This document shows positions 35,841 through 50,849 of a stretch of 64,000 bases of DNA, in pieces. The DNA lies in NCBI GenBank assembly GCA_037447655.1, contig JBBHKE010001781.1, forward strand, positions 62,001 through 126,000, read 5' to 3'. This DNA is from Zygnema cylindricum. Its lineage: Eukaryota; Streptophyta; Zygnematophyceae; Zygnematales; Zygnemataceae. The position numbers and the translations under genes were made by a program. Each line of letters opens with the position of its first letter. The first letter of the stretch is position 1. The notes below the pieces were generated by a model. That model had not been told where the DNA came from. It searched no databases and worked only from the letters and a program-made list of their open reading frames with translations.

Positions 35841-36448
35841 CGATTACAAGAATTGTCACCTAAATTACACAAACTGTTAGCGATAATAAGAATTATAACC
35901 TAAATTACACAAACTGTTAGGATAACATAAATAGTTACCTAAATCACACAATTTGTTAGCGATAGGAAGAACTATAACCTAAATTATACAAATTGTTCAC
36001 GATAACAAGAATTGTTACCTAAATTTCACAAACAGTTAGCGATAACAAGAATTGTTACCTAAATTATAGAAACTGTTAGCAATAACAAGAAATGTTACCT
36101 AAATTACACAAACTGTTAGCAACAACAATAATTGTTACCTAAATTCCACAAACTGTTAGCGTTAACAAAAATTGTCACCTAAATTACCCAAACAGTTAGC
36201 AATAACAAGAATTGTTACCTAAAATACACAAACTGTTAGCGCTGACAATAATGGTTATCTAACTTACAGAAGCTGTTAACCATAACAGGAATTGTGACCT
36301 AACTTACACAAATTGTTAGCGCTAACAAGAATTGTGACCTAACTTACACAAACTATTAGCGTTAACAGAAATTGTTATCTAACTTACATAAAGTGTTAGA
36401 GATAACATGAATTGTTACCTAACTTACGCAAACTGTTAGCGATAAGAA
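35841..36448 (+). repeat. Satellite block repeated 6.7 kb downstream (first copy)
   Basis: From CGATTACAAGAATTG to TAGCGATAAGAATA this segment matches 42560 onward almost base for base, including rare variants such as GATAGGAAGAACTATAACC, TTATAGAAACTG and GTTAGAGATAACATG. The offset is 6719 bp. A more diverged third version lies at about 38900-39340. Confidence 0.85.
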
Positions 36449-36492
36449 TATTACCGCCCCACCAAACTGTTAGCGATAACGACGTTATCGTT
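36449..36492. other. Local rearrangement in satellite A
   Basis: The monomer is interrupted by ATTACCGCCCCACC, the only GC-rich stretch noticed in the array. It is followed by a monomer core and the inverted pair GATAACG-A-CGTTATC, after which the array resumes. The end of the 6.7-kb-spaced duplicated block falls here, which marks a breakpoint or an assembly join. Confidence 0.6.
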
Positions 36493-39400
36493 AGCGATAA
36501 GATTAATGGTAACCTAACTTACACAAACTGTTAGCGATAACAGGATTTGTTATCTAACTTACACAAACAGTTAGCGATAACAAGAATTGTTCCCTAAATT
36601 ACACAAACTGTTAGCGCTAACAATAATGGTTACCTAACTTACGAAAGCTGTCAGCCATAACAAGAATTGTGACCTAACTTACACAATTTATTAGCGCTAA
36701 CAAGAATTGTTACCTAATTTACACAAACTGTTATCGCTAACAAGAATGGTTACCTAACTTACACAAACTGTTAGCGATCACAAGAATGGTTACCTAAATT
36801 ACATAAACTGTTAGCGATAACAAAATTTTTTACCTAAATTACTCAAACTCTTAGCGATAATAAGAATTGTACCCTAAATTTCACACACTCTTAGCGATAA
36901 CAGGAATTGTTACATAAATTACACAAACTGTTAGTGATAACAAGAATTGTAACCTAAATTACACAAACTGTTAGCGTTAACAGATATTGTCACCTAAATT
37001 ACACAAACTGTTAGCGTTAACAATAATGGTTATCTAACTTACAGAAGCTGTTAGCCATAACAAGTATTGTTACCTAATTTACAAAAACTGTTAGCGATAA
37101 CAAGAATTATAACCTAAATTACACAAACAGTTAGCAATAAAAAGAATTGTTACCTATATTACACAAACAATTAGCGATAACAAAAATTGTTACCTGAATT
37201 AATTGTAACCTAAATTACACAAACTATTAGCGATAACAGGATTTGTTATCTAACTTACACAAACAGCTAGCGATAACAAGAATTGTTCCCTAAATTACAC
37301 AAATTGTTAGCGCTAACAATAATGGTTACCTAACTTACGAAAGCTGTCAGCCATAACAGGAGTTGTGACCTAACTTACACAATTTATTAGCGCTAACAAA
37401 AATTGTTACCTAATTTACACAAACTCTTATCGCTAACAAGAAGGGTTACCTAACTTACACAAACTGTTAGCGATAACAAGAATGGTTACCTAAATTACAT
37501 AAACTGTTAGCGATAACAAAAATTGTTACCTAAATTACTCAAACTGTTAGCGATAACAAGAATTGTTACCTAAATTTCACAAACTCTTAGCCATAACAGG
37601 AATTGATACATAAATTACACAAACTGTTAGTGAAAACAAGAATTGTAACCGAAATTACACAAATAGTTTGCGATAAAAAGAATTGTTACCTAAATTACAC
37701 AAACAGTTAACGATAACAAAAAATGTTACCTAAATTACACAAACAGTTAGCTTTAACAAGAATTGTTACCTAATTTACACAAACTGTTAGCGATAACAAG
37801 AATTATAACCTAAATTACACAAACAATTAGCAATAACAAGAATTGTTACCTAAATTACACAAACAATTAGCGATAACAAAAATTGTTACCTGAATTAATT
37901 GTAACCGAAATTACACAATTTGTTAGCGATAACAATAATTGTTACCTAACTTACACAAACTGTTAGCGGTAACAAGAATGGTTACCTATATTACACAAAC
38001 ACTTAGCGTTAACAAAAATTGTTACCTAAATTACACAAACTGTTAGCGATAATTGGAATTGTTATCTAAATTACACAAAGTGTTTGCGCTAACAAAAAAT
38101 GTTACCTAAATTACACATACAGTTAACGATAACAAGAATTGTTATCTAACTTACACAAATTGTTAGCTATAATATGAATTGTTACCTAAATTACACCAAC
38201 AAGAAGTGATAACACGAATTGTTATTTAAATTACAGAAACTGTTTGCACTAACATGAATTGTTATCTAACTTCCACAAATTGTTAGCTATAATATGAATT
38301 GTTACCTAACTTACACAAACAGTGAGCAATTACAAAAATTGTGACCTAACTTACACAAACTGTTAGCGATAACAGGAATTGTTATCTAAATTACACAAAC
38401 AGTTAGCGAAAACAAGAATTGTTACCTAAAGTATACAGACATTTAGCGTTAACAATAAATTGTTACCTTAATTACACAGATTGTTCACGATAACAAGAAT
38501 TGTTACCTTAATTTCACAAACAGTTAGCAATTACAAGAATTTTTACCTAAATTACACAAATTGTTAGCGATAACAAGAATGGTTACCTAAATTACATAAA
38601 CTGTTAGGCTAACAAGAATGGTAACCTAAATTATACAAACTATTTGCACTAACAAGAATTTTAACCTAAATTACTGAAACAGTTAGCGATAAAGGAATTG
38701 TTATCTAAATTACACAAATATTTAGCGATAACAAGAATTGTTACCTAAATTACAGAAACAATTAGCGATAACAAGAATTAAAACCTAACTTACACAAACT
38801 GTTAACGATAACAATAATTGTTACCAAAATTATACAAACTGTTAGCGATAATAGGATTTGTATCTAACTTACACAAACTTTTAGCGATAACAAGAATTGT
38901 TGCCTAAATTTCACAAACAGTTAGCGATAACAAGAATTGTTACCTAAATTATAGAAACTGTTAGCGATAACAAGAAATGTTACCTAAATTACACAAACTG
39001 TTAGCGACAACAATAATTGTTACCTAAATTCCTGAAACTGTTAGCGTTAACAAAAATTGTCACCTAAATTACCCAAACAATTAGCGATAATAAGAATTGT
39101 TACCTAAAATACACAAACTGTTAGCGCTGACAATAATGGTTATCTAACTTACAGAAGCTATTAGCCATAACAGGAATTGTGACCTAACTTACACAAATTG
39201 TTAGCGCTAACAAGAATTGTGACCTAACTTACACAAACTGTTAGCGTTAACAGAAATTGTTATCTAACTTACATAAAGTGTTAGCGATAACACGAATTGT
39301 TACCTAACTTACGCAAACTGTTAGCGATAAGAATAATGGTTACCTAAATTATACAAATTGTTAACGATAACAAGAATTGTGACCTAAATTTCACAAACAG

Positions 39401-42400
39401 TTAGCGATAACAAGAATTGCTACCTAAATTACACAAACACTTAGCGATAACAGAAATTGTTATATAAATAACACAAACTGTCTGCACTAACAACAATTGT
39501 TACCTAACTTACACAAACTGTTAGCGCTAACGAGAATTGTTACCTAACTTACACAAACTGTTAGCGCTAACGAGAATTGTTACCTAACTTACACAAATTG
39601 TTAACGCTAACAAGAATTGTTACCTAAATTACACAAACAGTTAGCGATAAAGGAATTGTTATCTCAATTACACTAACATTTAGCGATAACAAGAATTATA
39701 ACCTAAATTATACAGATTGTTCACGATAACAAGAATTGTTACCTAAGTTACACAAATAGTTAGCGATAACAAGAATTGTCACCTAAATTACAGAAACAGT
39801 TAGCGATAACAAGAATTATAACCTAAATTATACAACGATAACAAAAAATGTTACCTAAATTACACAAACTGTTAGCGATAACAAGAATTGTTACCTAAAT
39901 TACACAAATTGTTAGCGATAACAGAAATTGTCACCTAATTACCCAAACACTTAGCAATAACAAGAATTGTTACCTAAATCACACAAAATGTTAGCGCTAA
40001 CAAGAATTGTGACCTAACTTACACAAACTGTTAGCGATAACAAGAATTGTTACCTAAATTACACAAATAGTTAGAGATAATAGGAATCATTATCTAAATT
40101 ACACAAATTGTTTGCGCTAACTAGAATTGTTACCTAACTTATGCAAACTGTTAGCGATAACAACATTTGTTATCTAAATTACAAAAACAGTTAGCGATAA
40201 GATTAATGGTAACCTAACTTACACAAACTGTTAGCGATAACAAGATTTGTTAACTTACTTACACAAACAGTTAGCGATAACAAGAATTGTTCCCTAAATT
40301 ACATAAACCGTTAGCGCTAACAATAATGGTTACCTAACTTACGAAAGCTGTCAGCCATAACAGGAATTCTGACCTAACTTACACAATTTATTAGCGCTAA
40401 CAAGAATTGTTACCTAATTTACACAAACTGTTATCGCTAACAAGAAGGGTTACCTTACTTACACAAACTGTTAGCGATAACAAAAATGGTTACCTAAATT
40501 ACATAAATTGTTAGCGATAACAAAAATTGTTACCTAAATTACTCAAACTGTTAGCGATAACAGGAATTGTTACATAAATTACACAAACAGTTAGTGATAA
40601 CAAGAATTGTAACCTAAATTACACAAATAGTCAGCGATAACAAAAATTGTTACCTAAATTACACAAACAGTTAGCTTTAACAAGAATTGTTACCTAATTT
40701 ACACAAACTGTTAGCGATAACAAGAAGTATAACCTAAATTACAGCAACAGTTAGCAATAACAAGAATTGTTACCTAAATTACACAAACAATTAGCGATAA
40801 CAAAAATTGTTACCTGAATTAATTGTAACCTTAATTACACAAACTGTTAGCGCTAACAAGAATTGTTACCGAAATTACACAAACTGTTAGCGATAACAAG
40901 AATTGTTACCGAAATTACACAAACACTTAGCGTTAACAAAAATTGTTACCTAAATTACACAAACTGTTAGCGATAATTGGAATTGTTATCTAAATTACAC
41001 AAACTGTTTGCGCTAACAAAAATTGTTACCTAAATTACACATACAGTTAGCGATTACAAGAATTGTTATCTAACTTACACAAATTGTTAGCTATAATATG
41101 AATTGTTACCTAAATTACACAAACAGGAAGCGATAACAAGAATTGTTATTTAAATTACACAATCTGTTTGCACTAACATGAATTGTTATCTAACTTACAC
41201 AAATTGTTAGCTATAATATGAATTGTTACCTAACTTACACAAACTGTTAGCAATTACAGGAATTGTGACCTAACTTACACAAACTGTTAGCGATAACAGG
41301 AATTGTTACCTAAATTACACAAATAGTTAACGCTAACATGAATTCTCACCTAACTTACAGAAACTGTTAGCGATAACAGGAATTGTTACCTAAATTCCAC
41401 AAACAGTTAGAGATAACAGGAATTGTTATCTAAATTACACAAACTGTATGCGATAACAGAAATTGTTACCTAACTTACACAAACTGTTAGCGATAACAAA
41501 AATTGTTACCTAAATTACACAAACTGTAAGCACTAACAAGAATGGTTACCTAAGTTACACAAACTCTTAGCGATAACATGAATTGTTACCTAACTTACAC
41601 TTATTGTAAGCGATAACAGGAATTGTTATCTAAATTACACAAACAGTGAGCGATAACAAGAATTTTTATCTAAATTACACAAACAGTTTGCGCTAACATT
41701 TGTTTCCTAACTTACTGAAACTAATAGCGATAACATGAATTGTTATCTAACTTACAAAAACTGTTAGTGCTAACAAGAATGCTTACCTAACTTACACAAA
41801 CTGTTAGCGATAACAAGATTTGTTACCTGCATTATACAAACTGTTAGCGATTACAAGAATGGTTACCTGAATTACACAAACTGTTAGCGATAACAAAAAT
41901 TGTTACCTAAATTACACAAACAGTTTGCGATTACAATAATTTTTATCTAAATTATACAAACAGGAAGTAATAACAGGAATTGTTATTTAAATTACACAAA
42001 CTGTTTGCACTAACATGAATTCTTATCTAACTTACACAAATTGGTAGCTATAATATGAATTGTTACCTAACTTACACAAACAGTTAGCAATTACAGAAAT
42101 TGTGACCTAACTTACACAAACTGTTAACGATAACAAGAATTGTTATCTAAATTACACAAATATTTAGCGATAACAAGAATTGTTACCTAAATTACAGAAA
42201 CATAACAAGAATTAAAACCTAACTTACACAAACTGTTAACGAAAACAAGAATTGTTACCTATAATACACCAAAAGCTAGCGATAATAAAAATTGTGACCT
42301 AAATAACTTAAACAGCTAGCGGTAACAGGAATTGTTACCTAAAGTACAAAAACTGTTAGTGCTAACAAAAATGGTTTTCTAACTTACACAAACTGTTAGC

Positions 42401-42559
42401 GATAACAAGAATTATAACCTAAGTTACACAAATTGTTATTGATAACAAGAATTGTTACCTAAAATACACAAACAGTTAGCAATAACAAGAATTGTTACCT
42501 AAATTACACAAACTGTTAGCGTTAACAGAAATTGTCACCTAAATTACACAAACAGTTAG

Positions 42560-43167
42560 CGATTACAAGAATTGTCACCTAAATTACACAAACTGTTAGC
42601 GATAATAAGAATTATAACCTAAATTACACAAACTGTTAGGATAACATAAATAGTTACCTAAATCACACAATTTGTTAGCGATAGGAAGAACTATAACCTA
42701 AATTATACAAATTGTTCACGATAACAAGAATTGTTACCTAAATTTCACAAACAGTTAGCGATAACAAGAATTGTTACCTAAATTATAGAAACTGTTAGCA
42801 ATAACAAGAAATGTTACCTAAATTACACAAACTGTTAGCAACAACAATAATTGTTACCTAAATTCCACAAACTGTTAGCGTTAACAAAAATTGTCACCTA
42901 AATTACCCAAACAGTTAGCAATAACAAGAATTGTTACCTAAAATACACAAACTGTTAGCGCTGACAATAATGGTTATCTAACTTACAGAAGCTGTTAACC
43001 ATAACAGGAATTGTGACCTAACTTACACAAATTGTTAGCGCTAACAAGAATTGTGACCTAACTTACACAAACTATTAGCGTTAACAGAAATTGTTATCTA
43101 ACTTACATAAAGTGTTAGAGATAACATGAATTGTTACCTAACTTACGCAAACTGTTAGCGATAAGAA
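42560..43167 (+). repeat. Satellite block repeated from 6.7 kb upstream (second copy)
   Basis: Near-identical partner of the 35841 block, ending with TAGCGATAAGAATAATGG, where the first copy breaks off. Here the array continues normally, so this copy or the one at 38900 keeps the unbroken arrangement. Confidence 0.85.
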
Positions 43168-46100
43168 TAATGGTTTCCTTAATTATACAAATTGTTAACG
43201 ATAACAAGAATTTTGACCTAAATTACACAAACAGTTAGCGATAACTAGAATTGCTACCTAAATTACACAAACACTTAGCGATAACAGAAATTGTTATATA
43301 AATAACACAAACTGTCTGCACTAACAGGAATTGTTACCTAACTAAAACAAACTGTTAGCACTAAGAAGAATGGTAACCTAACTTACACAAACTATTAGCG
43401 CTAACGAGAATTGTTACCTAACTTACACAAATTGTTAACTCTAACAGGAATTGTTACCTAAATTACACAAACAGTAAATGATAAAGGAATTGTTATCTAA
43501 ATTACACTAACATTTAGCGATAACAAGAATTATAACCTAAATTATACAGATTGTTCACGATAACAAGAATTGTTACCTAAATTACACAAATTGTTAGCGA
43601 TAACACGTATTATTATCTAAATTACACAAACTGCTTGCCTAATAGGAATTTTAACCTAAATTACACAAACTCTTAGCGATAACATAAATTGTTACCTAAA
43701 TTACACTAACAGTTAGCGATAACAGGAATTGTTATCTAACTTACTCAAACTATTAGCGGTAACAAGATTGGTTACCTAACTTACACAAACTGTTAGCGAT
43801 AACAAGAATTGTTGCCTAAAATACACAAACAGTAATTGATAACAAGAATTACAACCTAAATTACACAAATTGTTAGCGATAACAAGAATTGTTACCTTAA
43901 TTACACCAACTGCTAGCGATAATAGGAATTGTGACCTAAATAACACAAAATGTTAGCGTTAACAAAAATGGTTTTCTAACTTACACAAACTGTTAGCGAT
44001 AACAAGAATTTCACCTAATTTACACACTTTGTTAGCGATAACAAGAACTGTTACCTAAGTTACACAAATTGTTAGCGATAACAAGAATTGTTACCTAAAT
44101 TACACAAACAGTTAGCGATAACAAGAATTGTTACCTAAATTACACAAATAGTTAGAGATAATAGGAATTATTATCTAAATTACACAAAGTGTTTGCGCTA
44201 ACAGGAATTGTTACCTAACTTATGCAAATTGTTAGCGATAACAACATTTGTTATCTAAATTACACAAACAGTTAGCGATAAGATTAATGGTAACCTAACT
44301 TACTCAAACTGTTAGCGATAACAGGATTTGTTATCTAACTTACCCAAACAGTTAGCGATAAGATTAATGGTAACCTAACTTACACAAACTGTTAGCGATA
44401 ACAGGATTTGTTATCTAACTTACACAAACTGTTAGCGCTAACAAGAATGGTTACCTAACTTACAAAAGCTGTCAGCCATAACAGGAGTTTTGACCTAACT
44501 TACACAATTTATTAGCGCTAACAAAAATTGTTACCTAATTTACACAAACTGTTATCGCTAACAAGACGGGTTACCTAACTTACACAAACTGTTAGCGATA
44601 ACAACAATGGTTACCTAAATTACATAAACTGTTAGCGATAACTAAAATTGTTACCTAAATTACATAAACTGTCAGCGATAACAAAAATTGTTACCTAAAT
44701 TACTCAAACTGTTAGCGATAACAGGAATTGATACATAAATTACACAAACTGTTAGTGATAACAAGAATTGTAACCTAAATTACACAAATAGTCAGCGATA
44801 ACAAAAATTGTTACCTAAATTACACAAACAGTCAGCGATAACAAAAATTGTTACCTAAATTACACAAACAATTAGCTTTAACAAGAATTGTTACCTAATT
44901 TACACAAACTGTTAGCGATAACAAGAATTATAACCTAAATTACAGAAACAATTAGCAATAACAAGAATTGTTACCTAAATTACACAAATAATTAGCGATA
45001 ACAAAAATTGTTACCTGAATTAATTGTAACCTTAATTATTACACAAACTTTTAGGGCTAACAAGAATTGCCGAAATCACACAAACTGTTAGCGATAACAA
45101 GAATTGTTATCTTAATTACACAAACAGTTAGCGATAACAGGATTTGTTTTACTAACTTTCACAAACTTTTAGCGCTAACAAGAATGGTTACCTATATTAC
45201 ACAAACACTTAGCGTTAACAAAAATTGTTACCTAAATTACATATACAATTAGCGATTACATGAATTGTTATCTAACTTACACAAATTGTTAGCTATAATA
45301 TCAATTGTTACCTAACTTACACAAACTGTTAGCAATTACAGGAATTGTGACCTAACTTACACAAACTGTTAGCGATAACAGGAATTGTTACCTAAATTAC
45401 ACAAACAGTTAGCGCTAACATGAATTCTCACCTAACTTAAACAAACAGGTAGCGATCACAGGAATTGTTACCTAAATTCCACAAACAGTTAGCGATAACA
45501 GGAATTGTTATCTAAATTACACAAACTGTTTGCGATAACATGAATTGTTACCTAACTTACACAAACTGTTAGCGATAACAAAAATTGTAACCTAAATTAC
45601 ACAAACTGTAAGCACTAACAAGAATGGTTACCTAAGTTACACAAACTCTTAGCGATAACATGAATTGTTACCTAACTTACACTTATTGTAAGCGATAACA
45701 GGAATTGTTACCTAACTATACACAAATAGTTAGCGATAACAAGAATTGTTATCTAAATTACACAAACAGTTTGCGCTAACAGGAATTGTTTCCTAACTTA
45801 CTGAAACTAATAGCGATAACATGAATTGTTATCTAACTTACACAAACTGTTAGTGCTAACAAGAATGCTCATCTAACTTACACAAACTGTTAGCGATAAC
45901 AAGATTTGTTACCTACATTACACAAACTGTAAGCGATAACAAGAATTGTTACCTGAATTACACAAACTGTTAGCGATAACAAAAATTGTTACCTAAATTG
46001 CACAAACAGTTTGCGATTACAGGAATTTTTATCTAAATTATACAAACTGTTAGCAATAACAGGAATTGTTACCTAAATTCCACAAACAATTAGCTATAAC

Positions 46101-49100
46101 ACGAATTGTTATCTAAATTACACAAACTGTTTGCGATAACACGAATTGTTACCTAGCTTACACAAACTGTTAGCGATGACAAAAATTGTTACCTAAATTA
46201 CACAAACTCTAAGCACTAATAAGAATGGTTATCTAAGTTACACAAACTCTTAGCGATAACATGAATTGTTACCTAACTATACACAAATAGTTAGCGATAA
46301 CAAGAATTGTTATCTAAATTACACAAACAGCGAGCGATAACAAGAATTGTTATCTAAATTACACAAACAGTTTGCGCTAACATGAATTGTTTCCTAACTT
46401 ACTGAAACTAATAGCAATAACATGAATTGTTATCTAACTTACACAAACTGTTAGTGCTAACAAGAATGCTTACCTAACTTACACAAACTGTTAGCGATAA
46501 CAAGAATTGTTACCTGCATTACACAAACTGTTAGCGATAACGAGAATTGTTACCTAAATTACACAAATAGTTAGCGATAACAAGTGTTGTTACCTAAATT
46601 ACACAAACAGTTAGAGATATTAGGAATTATTTTCTAAATTACACAAAGTGTTTGCGCTAACAGGAATTGTTACCTAAGTTATTCAAACTGTTAGCGATAA
46701 CAACATTTGTTATCTAAATTAAACAAACAGTTAGCGATAAGATTAATGGTAACCTAACTTACACAAATTGTCAGCGATAACAAGATTTGTTATTTAACTT
46801 ACACAAACAGTTAGCGATAACAAGAATTGTTCCCTAAATTACATAAACCGTTAGCACTAACAATAATCGTTACCTAACTTACGAAAGCTGTCAGCCATAA
46901 CAGGAATTGTGACCTAACTTACACAATTTATTAGCGCTAACAAAAATTGTTACCTAATTTACACAAACTGTTATCGCTAACAAGAAGGGTTACCTAACTT
47001 ACACAAACTCTTAGCGCTAACAAGAATGGTTACCTATATTACACAAACACTTAGCGTTAACAAAAATTGTTACCTAAATTACACAAACTGTTAGCGATAA
47101 TTGGAATTGTTATCTAAATTACACAAACTGTTTGCGCTAACAAAAATTGTTACCTAAATTACACATACAGTTAGCGATAACAAGAATTGTTATCTAACTT
47201 ACACAAATTGTTAGCTATAATATAAATTGTTACCTAAATTACACAAACAGGAAGCGATAACACGAATTGTGTTTTAAATTACACAAACTGTTTGCACTAA
47301 CATGAATTGTTATCTAACTTACACAAATTGTTAGCGCTAAGAATAATGGTGACCTAACTTACACAAACTGTTAGCAATAACAGGAATTGTGACTTAACTT
47401 ACACAAACTGTTAGCGAAAACATGAATTGTTACCTAAATTACACAAACAATTAGCGCTAACATGAATTCTCACCTAACTTACACAAACTGTTAGCAATAA
47501 CAAAAATTGTTACCTTAATTACACAAACAGTTAGCGATAACAAAAAATGTTATCTAAATTACACAAACTATTTGCAATAACAAGAATTGTTACCTAACTT
47601 ACACAAATTGTTTGCGATAACAAGAATTTTTACCTAAATTACACAAACAGTAAGCGATAACAAGAATTGTTTCCTAAATTACACAAACACTTAGCGATAA
47701 CAAAAATTGTTACCTAAATTACACAAACAGTTAGCGATAACAGGAATTGTTTCCTAACTTACAGAAACTGTTATCGATAACAAGAATTGTTATCTAACTA
47801 ACACAAACTGTTAGCGCTAATAAGAATGCTAACCTAACCTACACAAACACTTAGCGATAACAAAAATTGTTACCTAAATTGCACAAACAGTTAGCGACAA
47901 CAAGAATTGTTACCTAATTTACACAAACTGTTAGCGATAACAAGAATTATAACCTAAATTACACAAACAATTAGCAATAACAAGAATTGTAACCTAAATT
48001 ACACAAACAATTAGCGATAACAAGAATTGGTACCTAAATTAATTGTAACCTAAATTACACAAACTGCTAGCGATAACAGGAATTGTTATCTAAATTACAC
48101 AAACTGTTTGCGATAACAAGAATTGTTACCTAACTTACAAATTGTTAGAAATAACAGGAATTTTTACCTAAATTACACAAAGAGTTAGCGATAACAAGAA
48201 TTGTTTTCTAAATTACACAAACAGTTAGCGATAACAAAAATTGTTACCTAAATTACACAAACAGTTAGCGACAACAAGAATTGTTACCTAATTTACACAA
48301 ACTGTTAGCGATAACAAAAATTATTACCTAAATTACACAAACAGTTAGCAATAACAAGAATTGTTACCTAAATTACATAAACACTTAGCGATAACAAGAA
48401 TTGTTACCTAAATTAATTCTAACCTAAATGACACAAACAGTAAGCGCTGACAAGAATTGTTACCGAAATTACACAAACTGTTAGCGATAACAAGATTTGT
48501 TTTACTAACTTACACAAACTGTTAGCGATAACAGGAATTGTTACCTAAATTATACATACAGTTAGCGATAACAAGAATTGTTTCCTAAATAACACAAAAC
48601 GTTAGCGATAACAAAAATTGTGACCTAACTTACACAAACTGTTAGCGATAACAAGAATTGTTACCTAAATTACACAAATAGTTAGAGATAATAGGAATCA
48701 TTATCTAAATTACACAAATTGTTTGCGCTAACTAGAATTGTTACCTAACTTATGCAAACTGTTAGCGATAACAACATTTGTTATCTAAATTACACAAACA
48801 GTTAGCGATAAGATAAATGGTAACCTAACTTACACAAACTGTTAGCGATAACAAGATTTGTTATCTAACTTACACAAACAGTTAGCGATAACAACAATTG
48901 TTCCCTAAATTACATAAACCGTTAGCGCTAACAATAATGGTTACCTAACTTACGAAAGCTGTCAGCCATAACAAGAATTGTGACCTAACTTACACAATTT
49001 ATTAGCGCTAACAAGAATTGCTACCTAATTTACACAAACTGTTATCGCTAACAAGAAAGGTTACCTAACTTACACAAACTGTTAGCGATGACAAAAATGG

Positions 49101-50849
49101 TTACCTAAATTACATAAACTGTTAGCGATAACAAAAATTGTTACCCACATTACACAAACTGTTAGCGATAACAAAAATTGTTACCTAAATTACACAAACA
49201 GTTAGCGACAACAAGAATTGTTACCTAATTTACACAAACTGTTAGCGATAACAAGAATTATTACCTAAATTACACAAACAGTTAGCAATAACAAGAATTG
49301 TTACCTAAATTACATAAACACTTAGCGAAAACAAGAATTGTTACCTAAATTAATTCTAACCTAAATGACACAAACAGTAAGTGCTGACAAGAATTTTTAC
49401 CGAAATTACACAAACTGTTAGCGATAACAGGAATTGTTACCTAAATTATACATACAGTTAGCGATAACAAGAATTGTTTCCTAAATAACACAAAACGTTA
49501 GCGATAACAAAAATTGTTACCTAAATTACACAAACAGTTAGCGATAACAGGAATTGTTATCTAACTTACACAAACTGTTAGCGCTAACAAGAATGCTAAC
49601 CTAACTTACACAAACTGTTAGCGATAACAAAAATTGTAACCAAAATTACACAAACTGTTAGCGATAACAAAAATTGTTACCTAAATTACACAAGCAGTTA
49701 GCGATAACAAAAATTGTTACATAAATTACACAAACAGTTAGTGATAACAAAAATTGTTACCTAAATTACACAAACAGTTAGCGACAACAAGAATTGTTAC
49801 CTAATTTACACAAACTGTTAGCGATAACAAGATTTATTACCTAAATTACACAAACAGTTAGCAATAGAAGAATTGTTACCTAAATTACATAAACAATTAG
49901 CTATAACAAGAATTGTTACCTGAATTAATTGTAACCTAAATGACACAAACAGTTAGTGGGACAAGAATTGTTACCGGAATTACACAAATTGTTAGCGATA
50001 ACAAAAATTGTTATCTAAATTACACAAACATTTAGCGAAAAACAATAATTGTTACCTTAATAATAATAACAGTTAGCAATAACAAGAATTGTTTTTTAAA
50101 TTACACAAACTGTTTGCACTAACATGAATTGTTACCTAAATTACACAAACAGTTAGCGATAACAAAAATTGTAACATAAATTACACAAACAGTTAGCGAT
50201 AACAAAAATTGTTACCTAAATTACAGAAACAGTTAGCGACAACAAGAATTGTTACCTAATTTACACAAACTGTTAGCGATAACAATAATTATTACCTAAA
50301 TTACACAAACAGTTAGCAATAACAAGAATTGTTACCTAAATTACATAAACAATTAGCGATAACAAGAATTGTTACCTGAATTAATTGTAACCTAAATGAC
50401 ACAAACTGTTAGTGTGACAAGAATTGTTACCGAAATTACACAAATTGTTAGCGATAACAAAAATTGGTATCTAAATTACACAAACATTTAGCGAAAAACA
50501 ATAATTGTTACCTTAATAACAATAACAGTTAGCAATAACAAGAATTGTTATTTAAATTACACAAACTGTTTGTACTAACATGAATTGTAATCTAACTTAC
50601 ACAAACTGTTAGCAATAACAGGAATTGTGACCTAACTTACACAAACTGTTAGCGATAACAGGAATTGTTACCTAAATTACATAAACAATTAGCGCAAACA
50701 TGAATTCTTGCCTAACTTACACAAACTGTTAGCGATAACAAGAATTGTTACCTAAATTACACAAACTGTTAGCGATAACAGGAATTGTTATCTTAATTAC
50801 ACAAACTGTTTGCGATAACAGGAATTGTTACATAACTTACACAAATTGG

